The notes beneath the pieces are model-generated. The model saw only the letters and a list, made by a program, of their open reading frames with translations, was not told the origin of the DNA and did not search any database. Position numbers and translations under genes: made by a program. Positions 26,540-35,877 of a DNA stretch of 61,386 nucleotides are shown here, one piece after another (the stretch's first letter is position 1; each line of letters opens with the position of its first letter). The stretch comes from Rahnella inusitata. GTDB lineage: Bacteria; Pseudomonadota; Gammaproteobacteria; Enterobacterales; Enterobacteriaceae. The stretch spans positions 1-61,386 of the forward strand of contig NZ_JYDE01000005.1 of NCBI RefSeq assembly GCF_003263515.1, written 5' to 3'.

Positions 26540-27913
26540 TTACTTCACCCCACCCCCCAGCGACTGCCACAGCGTAATCCGGTTTTCGAAATCGGTCTGT
26601 TGCAGGGCGATCAAATCCTGCTGCGCCGACCATAATGAACGCTGGTTGGTAAGCACCGTCAGGTAATCACCGGCACCGGCTTCATAGCTGCGGCGTGAAA
26701 TATCGTAGCTGCTTTGTGCGGCTGCGACGTATTGCTGCTGCGCATCCCTTTGTTCATCCAGCGTCGCGCGGCGGGCGAGGGCGTTGGAGACGTCTTTGAA
26801 GGCGCTTTGAATGGCTTTTTCATAGGCGGCGATCAGCCCCTTTTTCTCCGCTTCGGCATAGCGTAACTGCGCGGTGTTGCTGCCGCCGGTGAACAGCGGC
26901 AGGGAAAGGCTCGGGGCGAAGGACCACACGTTGGTGCCATGGCTGAACAGGTTCGAGAGCGAGCTGCTGCCGACGCCTGCGCTGGCGGTCAGCGACAGCG
27001 ACGGGAAGAAGTTCGCCCGCGCCGCGCCGATATCCGCATTGGCGCTTTTCAGATTGTGCTCAGCTTCCTGCACGTCCGGGCGGCGCAATAACACGGAGGA
27101 CGACACACCCGCAGGCACCAGCGCGATGGCCTGCGGTGACAGCGATTCGAGCGTATCCGGCAGCAGGTTTTGCGGCACGGTGTCGCCCACCAGCAGGTTC
27201 AGCGCATTGATGTCCTGCGCGACCAGCGTCTGATAGCTGGCGACGCTGGCACGCGCCTGCTGATAAATCGCCATCGAGGAGCTGACGTCCGGCCCGGAAG
27301 CCACTCCCTCTTTCTGTCGCAGCTGTGTGATGCGTAACGAATCAGCGGCGCTGGTCATGGTGTCCTGCGCGAGTTTCAGGTTGCCGTTGTCTGCCGCCAG
27401 CGTGATCCACGCGGTGCTGGTTTCGGCAATCAGCGTCAGGCGGGTATTGCGGGCGGTGGATTCGCTCGCCAGCCAGGTCTCTTTCGCTGCCTGACTCAGA
27501 CTGCGGTTACGGCCAAATAAATCGATTTCAAAGCTGCTCACCGCGCCATCTGCCGTGGCGCTGCTGCTGACGCCTGCATCCTGCGTCCGGCTGCGGGTTT
27601 GTGACAGTTCGGCATCTGCGGAGGGGAACAGGCTGGCGCGCTGCTCGCCGTACAGAGCGCGGGCGGACTCGATATCAGCAATGGCTTCCTGCAAATCCCG
27701 GTTGCTGGTCAGCGCCCGTTCGACCACGTTGTTCAGGCGCGCGTCAGTCATGATGTGCTGCCAGTCGGTCAGCACGTTACTGGCGGCGGGCTGGGTTCCC
27801 TGCGCCGCCCATACGGACGGCACCGGCGCGGCAGGGCGCTGATAATCCGGATCCAGCGAAATACAGCCTGCCAGCAACAGGGACAACGAAATAATACTCA
27901 GACGAAAAATCAT
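26540..27913 (-). CDS. RND efflux outer-membrane channel (OprM/NodT family lipoprotein)
   Basis: 457-residue trimeric outer-membrane factor. Lipobox LLLAGC (about residues 12-17) is followed by SLDPDYQRPAAPVPSVW, a standard start for NodT/OprM proteins. Two OEP repeats cover about residues 50-240 and 260-455, with the typical LLRRPDVQEAEHNLKSANADIGAARANFFPSL segment near 285-315. It completes the tripartite pump with the two genes transcribed before it, 3 bp after the pump gene. Confidence 0.92.
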   Translation of the reverse strand: MIFRLSIISLSLLLAGCISLDPDYQRPAAPVPSVWAAQGTQPAASNVLTDWQHIMTDARLNNVVERALTSNRDLQEAIADIESARALYGEQRASLFPSADAELSQTRSRTQDAGVSSSATADGAVSSFEIDLFGRNRSLSQAAKETWLASESTARNTRLTLIAETSTAWITLAADNGNLKLAQDTMTSAADSLRITQLRQKEGVASGPDVSSSMAIYQQARASVASYQTLVAQDINALNLLVGDTVPQNLLPDTLESLSPQAIALVPAGVSSSVLLRRPDVQEAEHNLKSANADIGAARANFFPSLSLTASAGVGSSSLSNLFSHGTNVWSFAPSLSLPLFTGGSNTAQLRYAEAEKKGLIAAYEKAIQSAFKDVSNALARRATLDEQRDAQQQYVAAAQSSYDISRRSYEAGAGDYLTVLTNQRSLWSAQQDLIALQQTDFENRITLWQSLGGGVK

Positions 27914-27916
27914 GTC

Positions 27917-30900
27917 TTACTCCTGCGCGTCTTGGTGGCGGGTGAACACTTTTTTTACCAGCACGAAGAACAGCGGAACAAAGAAAATGGCCAGCAGGGT
28001 GGCAGTAAGCGTGCCCCCGATGATGCCGGTTCCGATCGCAATGCGGCTGTTGGCGCCTGCGCCGGTGGCAATCGCCAGCGGCATCACCCCGGCGATAAAC
28101 GCCAGCGAGGTCATCAGAATCGGTCTTAAACGTGTGCGGGCGGCGGAGACAGCGGCGGCGGTCAACGTGCTGCCCTGTTTAAGCGCGGCTTCGGCGAACT
28201 CGACGATCAGAATGGCGTTTTTCGACGAAAGTCCGATGGTCGTCAGCAGCGCCACCTGGAAGTACACGTCGTTATTCAGGCCGCGGAACGACGCTGCCAG
28301 TGAAGCACCGAGCAGGCCGAGCGGAATAACCAGAATGACTGAAAACGGCACCGACCAGCTTTCGTACAGCGCGGCTAAGCACAGGAACACCACCAGAATC
28401 GAGATGGCATACAGGCTCAGCGCCTGGCCGCTGGCGAGCTTTTCCTGCAACGATAATCCGCTCCACGCCCACGTCGAACCTGCGGGCAGCTGATCCGCCA
28501 GTGCTTCCATTTTTGCCATGGCGGCACCTGAACTGAAGCCGTCGGTGTTTTCGCCCTGAATCTCAAACGAGGTGGAACCGTTGTAGCGCGAAAGGCTTTC
28601 GGGGCCGTAGCTCCAGCGGGTGGTCGCGAAAGCGGAGAACGGCGTCATGCTGGTGCCATCACTGCTGCGCACAAACCATTTATTCAGGTCTGTCGGTTTA
28701 GAACGGAACTCATTGTCGCCCTGAATGTAGACTTCTTTGACGCGTCCACGATCGATGAAATCGTTGACGTAGGTCCCGCCCCACGCGCTGCTCAGGGTGG
28801 CGGTGACGTCACTGAGCGACAACCCGAGCGCAACGGCCTTGTTGTTGTCGATATCGACCTGTAGCTGGGGCATTTGCGGTAAGTCGTTGGCGCGCACCGA
28901 CTGGAGTTCGGGGCTTTTGCCCGCCAGCGCCAGCAGTTCGGTGCGCAGTTTCATCAGTTCATCACGGCTGGTGCCGCCGGCAGACATCAGTTCGAAGGTG
29001 AAACCATTGCTCTGGCCGAGGCCGTCAACCGCCGGTGGCGTCATGGCGATGACTTTTGCATCACGGATAACCGATAAATCCCGCATCGCGCGTCCGGCGA
29101 TGGACTGCGCGGTGTTGGCGCTCCCCGGACGGTCGTCCCAGTTTTTCAGCGAGACGAACGCCATCCCGGCGTTCTGACCGCTGCCGCTGAAGTTAAAACC
29201 GGTGATGGTGAAGATAACGTTGGTGTTGTCTTTCTCTTTATCGAGAAACCACTGCGTCACGCGGTCGTTCACCGCTTCGGTCCGGTTGGAGGTTGCGCCT
29301 GCGGGCAGGGTGTATTGCACCATGATTTCGCCCTGATCTTCGGTTGGCAGAAAACTGCCTGGCAGGCTGTACATTACGAACGCCATCACCGCTGACATGG
29401 CGCCGTACAGCAGCACCATCGCCACCGGGCGGCGCAGGCCATGCATCACGCCATTCTCATAGCGGTTTTCAGTGCGGGAGTAGAGACGGTTGAAGCCGCC
29501 GAAAAAGCCGGTTTTGGCCTGCGGTTTATGGCGCAGGAACGCGCCGCACAGTGCCGGAGTTAACGTCAGCGCTACCACAACTGAGAGGATCATTGCGGAG
29601 ATAATGGTGACAGAGAACTGGCGGTAGATAACGCCGGTCGAGCCGCCAAAGAAAGCCATCGGCAGAAATACGGCGGAGAGCACCAGCGCAATCGCTACCA
29701 GCGCACCGGAGATTTCACCCATCGATTTTTCAGTGGCTTCGCGGGCGGAAAGCCCTTCCTCATGCATTATTCGCTCGACGTTTTCCACCACCACAATGGC
29801 GTCATCCACCAGCAGCCCGATGGCAAGTACCATGGCGAACAGCGTCAGGGTGTTGATCGAATAGCCAAACAGCGCGAGCACCCCAAAGGTGCCGAGCAGA
29901 ACGACGGGTACCGCCAGTGCCGGGATCAGCGTGGCACGAATATTCTGCATAAACAGATACATCACCACGATCACCAGCACGATGGCTTCGACCAGCGTTT
30001 TGACCACGTCCTGAACGGAGATTTTGATGAAGTCAGTGCTGTCTTTCGGATACGCCACGTCATAGCCTTTCGGCATGCTGCGTTGATATTCCGCAATGGT
30101 ATTTTTGACCAGTGTGGCCGTATCGAGGGCATTGGCACCGGGTGCCAGCATCACGGCGACACCTGCTGCCGGATGGCCGTTCAGCTGAGATGACGCGGTG
30201 TAATCTTCGCTGCCCATTTCGACGCGGGCGATATCGCTGATGCGCACAACCGCGCCGCCGGTGTTGCCCTTGACGATGATATTGCGAAACTGTTCCGGAG
30301 TTTGCAGCCGTGACTGCGCACGCACGGTCGCGGTCAGTTGCTGAGTGTTTGAAGAAGGCAAACCGCCGATTTTACCGGCTGAAATCTGCACGTTCTGCGC
30401 TTCAATCGCGCTTTGCACGTCGGACGGCATCAGATCATAGGCCGCCAGTTTGGTCGGATCCATCCAGATGCGCATGGCGTATTCCGCGCCGAACACTTGC
30501 AGACTGCCGACGCCGCTGACGCGCGCCAGTGGATCCTGCATGTTACTCACCAGCCAGTCGGCGATGTCAGAACTGGTGGCTTTGTCGGTTTTGTCGTACA
30601 CCGCCATGATCAGCAGGAAGCTGGATTGCGATTTGGTGACGGTCACGCCGGCTTCCTGCACTTCCGTCGGCAGGCGCGATTCGGCCTGCTGCACCTTGTT
30701 CTGCACCTGAACCTGTGCGGTATCGGCGTTAGTGCCTTGCTGGAAAGTGACGGTGATATCCACCGAGCCGTCCGAGCTGCTGCTGGAGCTAAAATACAAC
30801 AGGTTATCAAGGCCGGTTAGCTGCTGCTCGATGACCTGCGTGACGCTGTTTTCGAGGGTTTCGGCAGAAGCACCGGTATAGGTGGCTTTGATTTTAACCG

Positions 30901-31027
30901 ACGGCGGCGCGACGTCCGGATACTGCGCCACCGGCAGCGTGCGGATCGCCATTATCCCGGCCATCATGATCAGAATAGAAATCACCCACGCGAACACCGG
31001 GCGCCGTACAAAGAAGCGTGAAAACAT
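27917..31027 (-). CDS. RND multidrug efflux pump, AcrB/HAE1 family inner-membrane transporter
   Basis: 1036-residue proton-driven drug antiporter. N-terminal MFSRFFVRRPVFAWVISILIM is the HAE1 hallmark. The proton-relay DD pair lies in GLLVDDAIVVVENVERIM (about residues 400-417). Two large periplasmic porter loops (about 35-335 and 560-870) flank the membrane bundles, and the ending GTLTATLLAIFFVPLFFVLVKKVF is typical. It overlaps the adaptor gene by one base and is followed directly by its outer-membrane channel. Three-gene pumps of this layout (EefABC-like) occur in enterobacteria. Confidence 0.94.
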   Translation of the reverse strand: MFSRFFVRRPVFAWVISILIMMAGIMAIRTLPVAQYPDVAPPSVKIKATYTGASAETLENSVTQVIEQQLTGLDNLLYFSSSSSSDGSVDITVTFQQGTNADTAQVQVQNKVQQAESRLPTEVQEAGVTVTKSQSSFLLIMAVYDKTDKATSSDIADWLVSNMQDPLARVSGVGSLQVFGAEYAMRIWMDPTKLAAYDLMPSDVQSAIEAQNVQISAGKIGGLPSSNTQQLTATVRAQSRLQTPEQFRNIIVKGNTGGAVVRISDIARVEMGSEDYTASSQLNGHPAAGVAVMLAPGANALDTATLVKNTIAEYQRSMPKGYDVAYPKDSTDFIKISVQDVVKTLVEAIVLVIVVMYLFMQNIRATLIPALAVPVVLLGTFGVLALFGYSINTLTLFAMVLAIGLLVDDAIVVVENVERIMHEEGLSAREATEKSMGEISGALVAIALVLSAVFLPMAFFGGSTGVIYRQFSVTIISAMILSVVVALTLTPALCGAFLRHKPQAKTGFFGGFNRLYSRTENRYENGVMHGLRRPVAMVLLYGAMSAVMAFVMYSLPGSFLPTEDQGEIMVQYTLPAGATSNRTEAVNDRVTQWFLDKEKDNTNVIFTITGFNFSGSGQNAGMAFVSLKNWDDRPGSANTAQSIAGRAMRDLSVIRDAKVIAMTPPAVDGLGQSNGFTFELMSAGGTSRDELMKLRTELLALAGKSPELQSVRANDLPQMPQLQVDIDNNKAVALGLSLSDVTATLSSAWGGTYVNDFIDRGRVKEVYIQGDNEFRSKPTDLNKWFVRSSDGTSMTPFSAFATTRWSYGPESLSRYNGSTSFEIQGENTDGFSSGAAMAKMEALADQLPAGSTWAWSGLSLQEKLASGQALSLYAISILVVFLCLAALYESWSVPFSVILVIPLGLLGASLAASFRGLNNDVYFQVALLTTIGLSSKNAILIVEFAEAALKQGSTLTAAAVSAARTRLRPILMTSLAFIAGVMPLAIATGAGANSRIAIGTGIIGGTLTATLLAIFFVPLFFVLVKKVFTRHQDAQE

Positions 31028-32187
31028 CAGGCTGCTCCTTCAAAGCTTTGGGTGGTGTTGTCATGGACGACGGCGGGCTGCACTTCTACCGGTTTGACGG
31101 TGTCACCGGCGGCCACTTTATCGTTGCCTTCTACCAGTACGCGATCTCCGGCCTGCAGGCCTTTTGTAATCACCCAAAAAGTGCCGGTCGCTTCACCGGT
31201 TTCCACATGGCGTTGTTCAACTTTGTTTTCCGCCGTGACGACCAGCGCGGTGGCTTCACCTTTGGCGTCGCGGGTAATGCCCTGCTGCGGCGCCAGAATC
31301 GCATTTTCGACCACGCCTTCATCGACCGCGGCACGAATAAACATGCCCGGTAATAACAGGTGTTTCGGATTCGGGAACACGGCACGCAGGGTGACAGAAC
31401 CTGTGGCTTCATCGACGGCCACTTCGGTCAGCTCCAGACGCCCTTTTTCGGCGTATATCGTGCCGTCTTCCAGCGTCAGCGTGACGCCGAGCGTATCGCT
31501 GTTGGTCGCCAGTGCGCGTTTGCGCAGGCTCAGTAAATCGGCGCTGGAGCGGGTAAGATCGACATACATCGAATCGAGATTGCGCACGGTGGCGAGTGCG
31601 GTGTCCTGCGACGCGGAAACCAGCGCACCCGGCGTGACAGAAGAGATGCCAATGCGTCCGTCAATGGGGGAGGTGACGCGCGTCCAGTCGAGATTGATTC
31701 TGGCGGTTTCCAGCGAGGCGGCTTTTTCATCGACGCTGGCGCGGTCTTCCGCACACGCGGATTGCGCATCATCGGCGTCCTGCTGCGACACACCTTGCTG
31801 TTTCACCAGCGTGGCATAGCGCTTCGCTTTCTGACAGTCGGAAATCACCAATGCTTTGGCGCTTTTCAGCGCGGCGGCGGCCTGATCGTAAGTGGCTTTA
31901 TAAGATGAGGGATCAATCTGATACAACGCCTGACCGGCCCTGACGATATCGCCTTCGGTAAACAGACGTTTCTGAATAATCCCGCCCACCTGTGGCCGCA
32001 CATCGGCGGTCAGCGTGGCGGTAGTGCGCCCGGTTAATTCGCTGACCAGATTAAACGGCTGCGCTTTAAGCGTGACAATGCCCACTTCGGTGGGGGCAGG
32101 GGCTTGCTGAGCCGTCGGCGAAGTATCGCAACCGCTCAGCCCGAGAATAACGAACAGGCAGGTGAGTTTTATGGGTCTTATTGGCAT
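31027..32187 (-). CDS. RND efflux periplasmic adaptor (AcrA/MexA-like lipoprotein)
   Basis: 386-residue membrane-fusion protein with a lipobox (ILGLSGC, Cys at about residue 20). The lipoyl/barrel-sandwich half TADVRPQVGGIIQKRLFTEGDIVRAGQALYQIDPSSY (about 60-95) is followed by an alpha hairpin (about 95-175), the second lipoyl half (VTSPIDGRIG) and beta-barrel and membrane-proximal domains. Unusually, the hairpin carries two cysteines (in SDCQKAKRY and QSACAEDR), which could form a disulfide across its helices. First gene of the pump operon, just after a 22-bp inverted repeat. Confidence 0.92.
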   Translation of the reverse strand: MPIRPIKLTCLFVILGLSGCDTSPTAQQAPAPTEVGIVTLKAQPFNLVSELTGRTTATLTADVRPQVGGIIQKRLFTEGDIVRAGQALYQIDPSSYKATYDQAAAALKSAKALVISDCQKAKRYATLVKQQGVSQQDADDAQSACAEDRASVDEKAASLETARINLDWTRVTSPIDGRIGISSVTPGALVSASQDTALATVRNLDSMYVDLTRSSADLLSLRKRALATNSDTLGVTLTLEDGTIYAEKGRLELTEVAVDEATGSVTLRAVFPNPKHLLLPGMFIRAAVDEGVVENAILAPQQGITRDAKGEATALVVTAENKVEQRHVETGEATGTFWVITKGLQAGDRVLVEGNDKVAAGDTVKPVEVQPAVVHDNTTQSFEGAA

Positions 32188-32231
32188 GATGGTTTTCCGT
32201 CAGTCTGAAACAGGCATAAAAATCCCGGTGA

Positions 32232-32253
32232 CCGCATTATAAATATAATGCGG
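32232..32253. promoter_or_regulatory. Perfect 22-bp inverted repeat, probable operator of the efflux operon
   Basis: Arms CCGCATTATA and TATAATGCGG are perfect complements separated by AA. The repeat lies 45 bp before the adaptor start and contains TATAAT-like -10 sequences on both strands, so a bound dimer would block transcription. There is no T-tract, so a terminator of the preceding padR gene is less likely. The PadR-family product encoded just upstream is the obvious candidate ligand. Confidence 0.65.
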
Positions 32254-32312
32254 AAATATAAAGGGCAGATTGCGTAAGGCTTGTATTAATAAGAGTAAAG
32301 AGTGGGGTCGTA

Positions 32313-32807
32313 TTATAATTTATTTATTTTATCGGTAGCTTCATTAATAATATTTATGATTTTCGCCAGTTTTTCGTCAGACGGATTTTCATTATATTTC
32401 TTTGTCCGCAGCGTTATTTTTAAATTCTCGATGGCATAAATAACATCAGATCGCGGCGGAGGATTATTTTTCATCACGCGGGTTTTTATTTTCTCCTCCA
32501 CGACGCGAATTTCTTTTCTTCTGGCGGCCAGATACTCAGATCCGGCAGGCGTCATAGAAAACTGTTTCTTGCCGCCGTCGATTTCCGCCACGCTGGCGTA
32601 GCCTTCTTCGACAATCAGCGACAAGATTGGGTAGATCACGCCGGGGCTGGGGATGTAGGCACCCATTGAATAACCTTCGATGGTTTTAATGATTTCATAG
32701 CCGTGCGCCGGATTTATCTGGATCAGATGTAACACAAACAACGTCAGTTCCTGACGCGTGAACAGTTTGCTTTTGCGGCGTGCTGCCGGTTCTGACGTCT
32801 TCATCAT
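32313..32807 (-). CDS. PadR-family transcriptional regulator
   Basis: 164-residue regulator with the PadR winged-helix domain at about residues 15-95: LTLFVLHLIQINPAHGYEIIKTI, then IPSPGVIYPILSLIVEEGYA and the wing KKQFSMTPAGSEYL. A helical, charged dimerisation tail follows (Vtr1-like). The ATG pair at 32807/32804 has AAAGGGAA just upstream; farther upstream starts lack a good site. It lies upstream of and in the same direction as the RND pump genes, so it probably represses them, with release by toxic aromatics or drugs as in related systems. Confidence 0.88.
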   Translation of the reverse strand: MMKTSEPAARRKSKLFTRQELTLFVLHLIQINPAHGYEIIKTIEGYSMGAYIPSPGVIYPILSLIVEEGYASVAEIDGGKKQFSMTPAGSEYLAARRKEIRVVEEKIKTRVMKNNPPPRSDVIYAIENLKITLRTKKYNENPSDEKLAKIINIINEATDKINKL

Positions 32808-32837
32808 GTTCCCTTTTCCGTTCATCAGCGACGGCCT

Positions 32838-32851
32838 CAAGATATATCTTG
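32838..32851. promoter_or_regulatory. 14-bp perfect palindrome upstream of padR, possible autoregulatory site
   Basis: CAAGATATATCTTG is fully self-complementary and lies 31-44 bp before the padR start, in the expected promoter area. It is not the same sequence as the 22-bp repeat before the pump genes, so both need not bind the same protein. Confidence 0.5.
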
Positions 32852-33078
32852 TGAACGTTGAGGGTCAAGCCTGCGACGGGTCGTAATCGTTGCGTAAGGA
32901 TAGCGTTAATTGATTGTTTTTAAACAACTAAGTTTCCATTCTTGCAGAGTGAGTTATTAAAGCCTGACAAAACTTAACATTCTTCTTCCGTTGCTATCTG
33001 ACTGAATCTAAATAAAAAATAAGTTGATCACGCAGGTGACGATTTCATTATGTAAGCGTTGCGAAAAAGCGCAGTTTG

Positions 33079-33669
33079 TCAGCCGCACTGACGTGTTTTG
33101 ATGCTGTTTGCAATGTCTGTGGCCACGTCGCGCATCAGCGCCTGCTGAGTGGCGACCAGCCCGGAATACCCTCCCTGCGACGTTTTTTGATGCTGCGTCC
33201 GGCAGGTGAGTAACTGTTCTTCTGCCGAACCCGCATCGAAACTCAGCCGCCAGGTGACGGCAATGCTGGCGCGATTGCCCGGCCAGGCATCGAACTGTTG
33301 AACCGCCACGCTGATGCCCACCACCGGTTTGTCCTGCGGCGGCGTGAGTCCGCTGACCTCGACGGTGTTGAGTGAGCGTTCAAGCTGGCCGGTGAGCGCG
33401 CTGCGCATTTCCTCCGGAAGCGGCGAGGCCCACAGGGCGTTATCCGAGATAAAAAGTTCGCCGTCGCCTTTGCGCATGACCAGCTCAGGTTGATTCAGTT
33501 GTTCCGGCAACGTCACCGGATGCATGCGTATCGCAAACGGCGCAGCGACGACGGCGGGCGGCGCACGGTCGCCATCCACCAGCGTGTAATAGTGCGGCGG
33601 CGTGGAAGATGCACAACCGCTTAACATCAGCAGGGCACAGGCAATGTTGAGGGCAGCGGTCAGCTTCAT
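33079..33669 (-). CDS. pqiC: PqiC-type outer-membrane lipoprotein (ABC-type transport auxiliary)
   Basis: 196-residue lipoprotein with signal and lipobox LLMLSGC (Cys at about residue 19), then HYYTLVDGD, the common start of PqiC/DUF330 proteins. The rest is a compact alpha/beta domain (VTLPEQLNQPELVMR near residues 52-66, RSLNTVEV near 98). In E. coli PqiC rings dock the PqiB needle at the outer membrane. The start overlaps the pqiB stop by four bases. Confidence 0.88.
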   Translation of the reverse strand: MKLTAALNIACALLMLSGCASSTPPHYYTLVDGDRAPPAVVAAPFAIRMHPVTLPEQLNQPELVMRKGDGELFISDNALWASPLPEEMRSALTGQLERSLNTVEVSGLTPPQDKPVVGISVAVQQFDAWPGNRASIAVTWRLSFDAGSAEEQLLTCRTQHQKTSQGGYSGLVATQQALMRDVATDIANSIKTRQCG

Positions 33670-35261
33670 GGTTTTTCCTTCGGGTCATTCAGTCTGCCGG
33701 TCAGCAGCGCCTGCGGCTGATGCGTCAGTAAACCGGTAAGCGTGCGCAGGGAATAGAGCGTGCGCTGAAATTCGGCCAGCGTTTGTAAGAGCGGCGAGTC
33801 GGCCACCAGCAGCCTCTGCGCGCCGTTCATCGTCTGATCCAGCTGGCGCAGGGTTTGGATGGTTTGCGGCAAAACCTGCCCGTTGACCTGAATTAGCGTC
33901 TGATTGAGATTCCCCAGCGTGGCGTTGAGATTATTGCCGATTGACTCAATGGGCATTTTCGACACTTTGCCAATCAGCGTCGCGACCTGCTCCTGTAAGT
34001 GATCGAATCCGCCGTTCAGCGTTGGAATGCGCAGAGGCCGCGCGCTGAGATCAAAAGCTACCGGTGCGGCGTTGGGGACAAAATCGAGCGAAATGTAGAG
34101 CTGGCCGGTCAGCAGGTTGCCGGTGCGCGCCTGTGCCCGCAGTCCGTGCTGTACCAGATCGCGCAGGAAGACGGCGGCCTGTTTTTCGCCATCTTTTTCA
34201 GGCTTGGGCAATTTCTCCAGCACGCGGCCTAAGCGGTTCGGGTAGACCTCGAGAGTGACCACTGAGATAAACCGTGAGCCGGAGGGTTCAAAATCCAGAT
34301 CGATAGCCGTGACTTTGCCGAGCTTCACGCTGGAGAATTCCACCGGCGCGCCGGGTTGCATTCCGCGCAACGACTGCTGAAAACGCAGCTGAAGAATTTG
34401 CGGCGTACCGTCCTGCGGTGCCATCGCCGACGGCTGGTCGTCGGCCAGCCGGAAAACGCTGTGATCGGCAGAAGAGGGTGCGTTCACTGAATCGGGAGGA
34501 TTGGCGAACGCAATGCCCCCGGCAATAACCGAGGCCATGGTCTGCGTTTTTAGCTGCAAACCGTCTGAATTGAGCGACAAATCGACGCCGCTCGCATTCC
34601 AGAAACGGGTGGATGACGTGACAAACCTGTCGTAAGGCGCATCGATGAAAATATTCACACTTACACCTTTGCCGTCCGGGCGCAGCGCGTAAGACGACAC
34701 GCGGCCTACCGGGATCCGCCGGTAATACACCGCCGAGCCGATATCCAGTGAGCCGAGATCGTCGGCCACCACTTCAAACTGTTTGCCTGGCATGCCGTTG
34801 ATCAGCGTCGGCGGCGATTCCAGCCCGGTAAAAGTGGTGCCGGATTGCTTCGACGTGCCGGTGTCGAGGCTGATGTACGCGCCCGACAGCAGAGTGTCGA
34901 TCCCTGAAATTCCGCCGATTCCGACGCGTGGACGCACCACCCAGAATCGGGTGTCGGCTTTGGCCAGATTTTCAGCATTTTTCATCAGCGAGACGGTGAC
35001 CAGCACGCGCTGGCTGTCCGGGCTCAGGACGATAGACTTCACCAGTCCGACGGTGACATCTTTGTATTTCACTTCAGTTTTCCCGGCCTGTAAGCCGCTT
35101 GCCGTCTGAAAGGTGATTGAAACCTCCGGTCCGGAGGAAGCCCATAGCTGAAGCAATAGAAACAGGCCAGTTAATGCGGCAGCCGCGGGCACCAGCCAGA
35201 TCAGCGAAGGGCGCAGCCGCCGCGGGATAACCTCCGGCGGCGGTGAATCATAGTCACTCAT
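33666..35261 (-). CDS. pqiB: PqiB-type MCE-domain lipid transport protein
   Basis: 531-residue inner-membrane-anchored protein with one N-terminal helix (LIWLVPAAAALTGLFLLLQLW, about residues 18-38) and three MCE/MlaD domains (about 44-135, 158-220 and 288-400, each with a variant of ASGLQAGKTEVKYKDVTVGLV). A long coiled-coil C-terminal part (LNQTLIQVNGQVLPQTIQTL, then LAEFQRTLYSLRTL) forms the needle. It fits E. coli PqiB in length and layout. Such complexes move lipids between the membranes. Confidence 0.92.
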   Translation of the reverse strand: MSDYDSPPPEVIPRRLRPSLIWLVPAAAALTGLFLLLQLWASSGPEVSITFQTASGLQAGKTEVKYKDVTVGLVKSIVLSPDSQRVLVTVSLMKNAENLAKADTRFWVVRPRVGIGGISGIDTLLSGAYISLDTGTSKQSGTTFTGLESPPTLINGMPGKQFEVVADDLGSLDIGSAVYYRRIPVGRVSSYALRPDGKGVSVNIFIDAPYDRFVTSSTRFWNASGVDLSLNSDGLQLKTQTMASVIAGGIAFANPPDSVNAPSSADHSVFRLADDQPSAMAPQDGTPQILQLRFQQSLRGMQPGAPVEFSSVKLGKVTAIDLDFEPSGSRFISVVTLEVYPNRLGRVLEKLPKPEKDGEKQAAVFLRDLVQHGLRAQARTGNLLTGQLYISLDFVPNAAPVAFDLSARPLRIPTLNGGFDHLQEQVATLIGKVSKMPIESIGNNLNATLGNLNQTLIQVNGQVLPQTIQTLRQLDQTMNGAQRLLVADSPLLQTLAEFQRTLYSLRTLTGLLTHQPQALLTGRLNDPKEKP

Positions 35262-35877
35262 GCTTATTATTTTCCCAAAGCAAACGCGGGTCGAACTTCA
35301 TTGCTGCCAGCAGGGTGAACATCACCACGGCTCCAAAAAAGACAATGCCGATGCGCGGCTCGGCGGTACTAAATCCCGGAAACTGCACCAGCGCGGCGAT
35401 CAGCGCCACCACCATGACATCGAGCATCGACCAGTAACCGATATGTTCGGTCATGCGAAACAGGCGCGACCGCCGGATGCGCCCTGAGACATCACGCCGT
35501 TTTGTGGCGATCAGCAACCCGCCGAGAATGCCAAATTTGGCGCACGGCACCAGGACGCTGGCGGTGAAAATCACTATCGCGATGCCGTAAGAGCCAGACG
35601 CCCAGAATCCGGCGATGCCGCCAAGAATAGTGCTTTCGCTGCCGCGTCCGGCGAAGCTGTTGTACATCACCGGTAATAAATTGGCGGGCAGATACAGCAA
35701 CAGTCCGGTCAGCAGCAGCGCCCAGGTTTGCGTCAGGCTGTCGGGCAGACGCGTGTGCAGCGGCGCATGACAACGCGGACAGGGCAACGCATGTACGCCA
35801 CCGACGTGTTCACAGGCCAGCCCGCACACGTGGCAGCGCACCAGCCCCAGAGATAACGCCTGTCCGGCGGGCGTCAT
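35254..35877 (-). CDS. pqiA: PqiA-like half protein 2
   Basis: 207-residue inner-membrane protein equivalent to the C-terminal half of E. coli PqiA. A zinc-ribbon-like N-terminus has cysteines C15/C18 (CHVC) and C33/C36 (CPRC), followed by four membrane helices (PqiA domain; LLLYLPANLLPVMY, GIAIVIFTASVLVPCAKFG, MLDVMVVALIAALV, IVFFGAVVMFTLLA). The ATG at 35877 overlaps the stop of the first half by ATGA; the longer upstream frame is an out-of-frame shadow of the other half. It overlaps pqiB by eight bases. Confidence 0.9.
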   Translation of the reverse strand: MTPAGQALSLGLVRCHVCGLACEHVGGVHALPCPRCHAPLHTRLPDSLTQTWALLLTGLLLYLPANLLPVMYNSFAGRGSESTILGGIAGFWASGSYGIAIVIFTASVLVPCAKFGILGGLLIATKRRDVSGRIRRSRLFRMTEHIGYWSMLDVMVVALIAALVQFPGFSTAEPRIGIVFFGAVVMFTLLAAMKFDPRLLWENNKHE

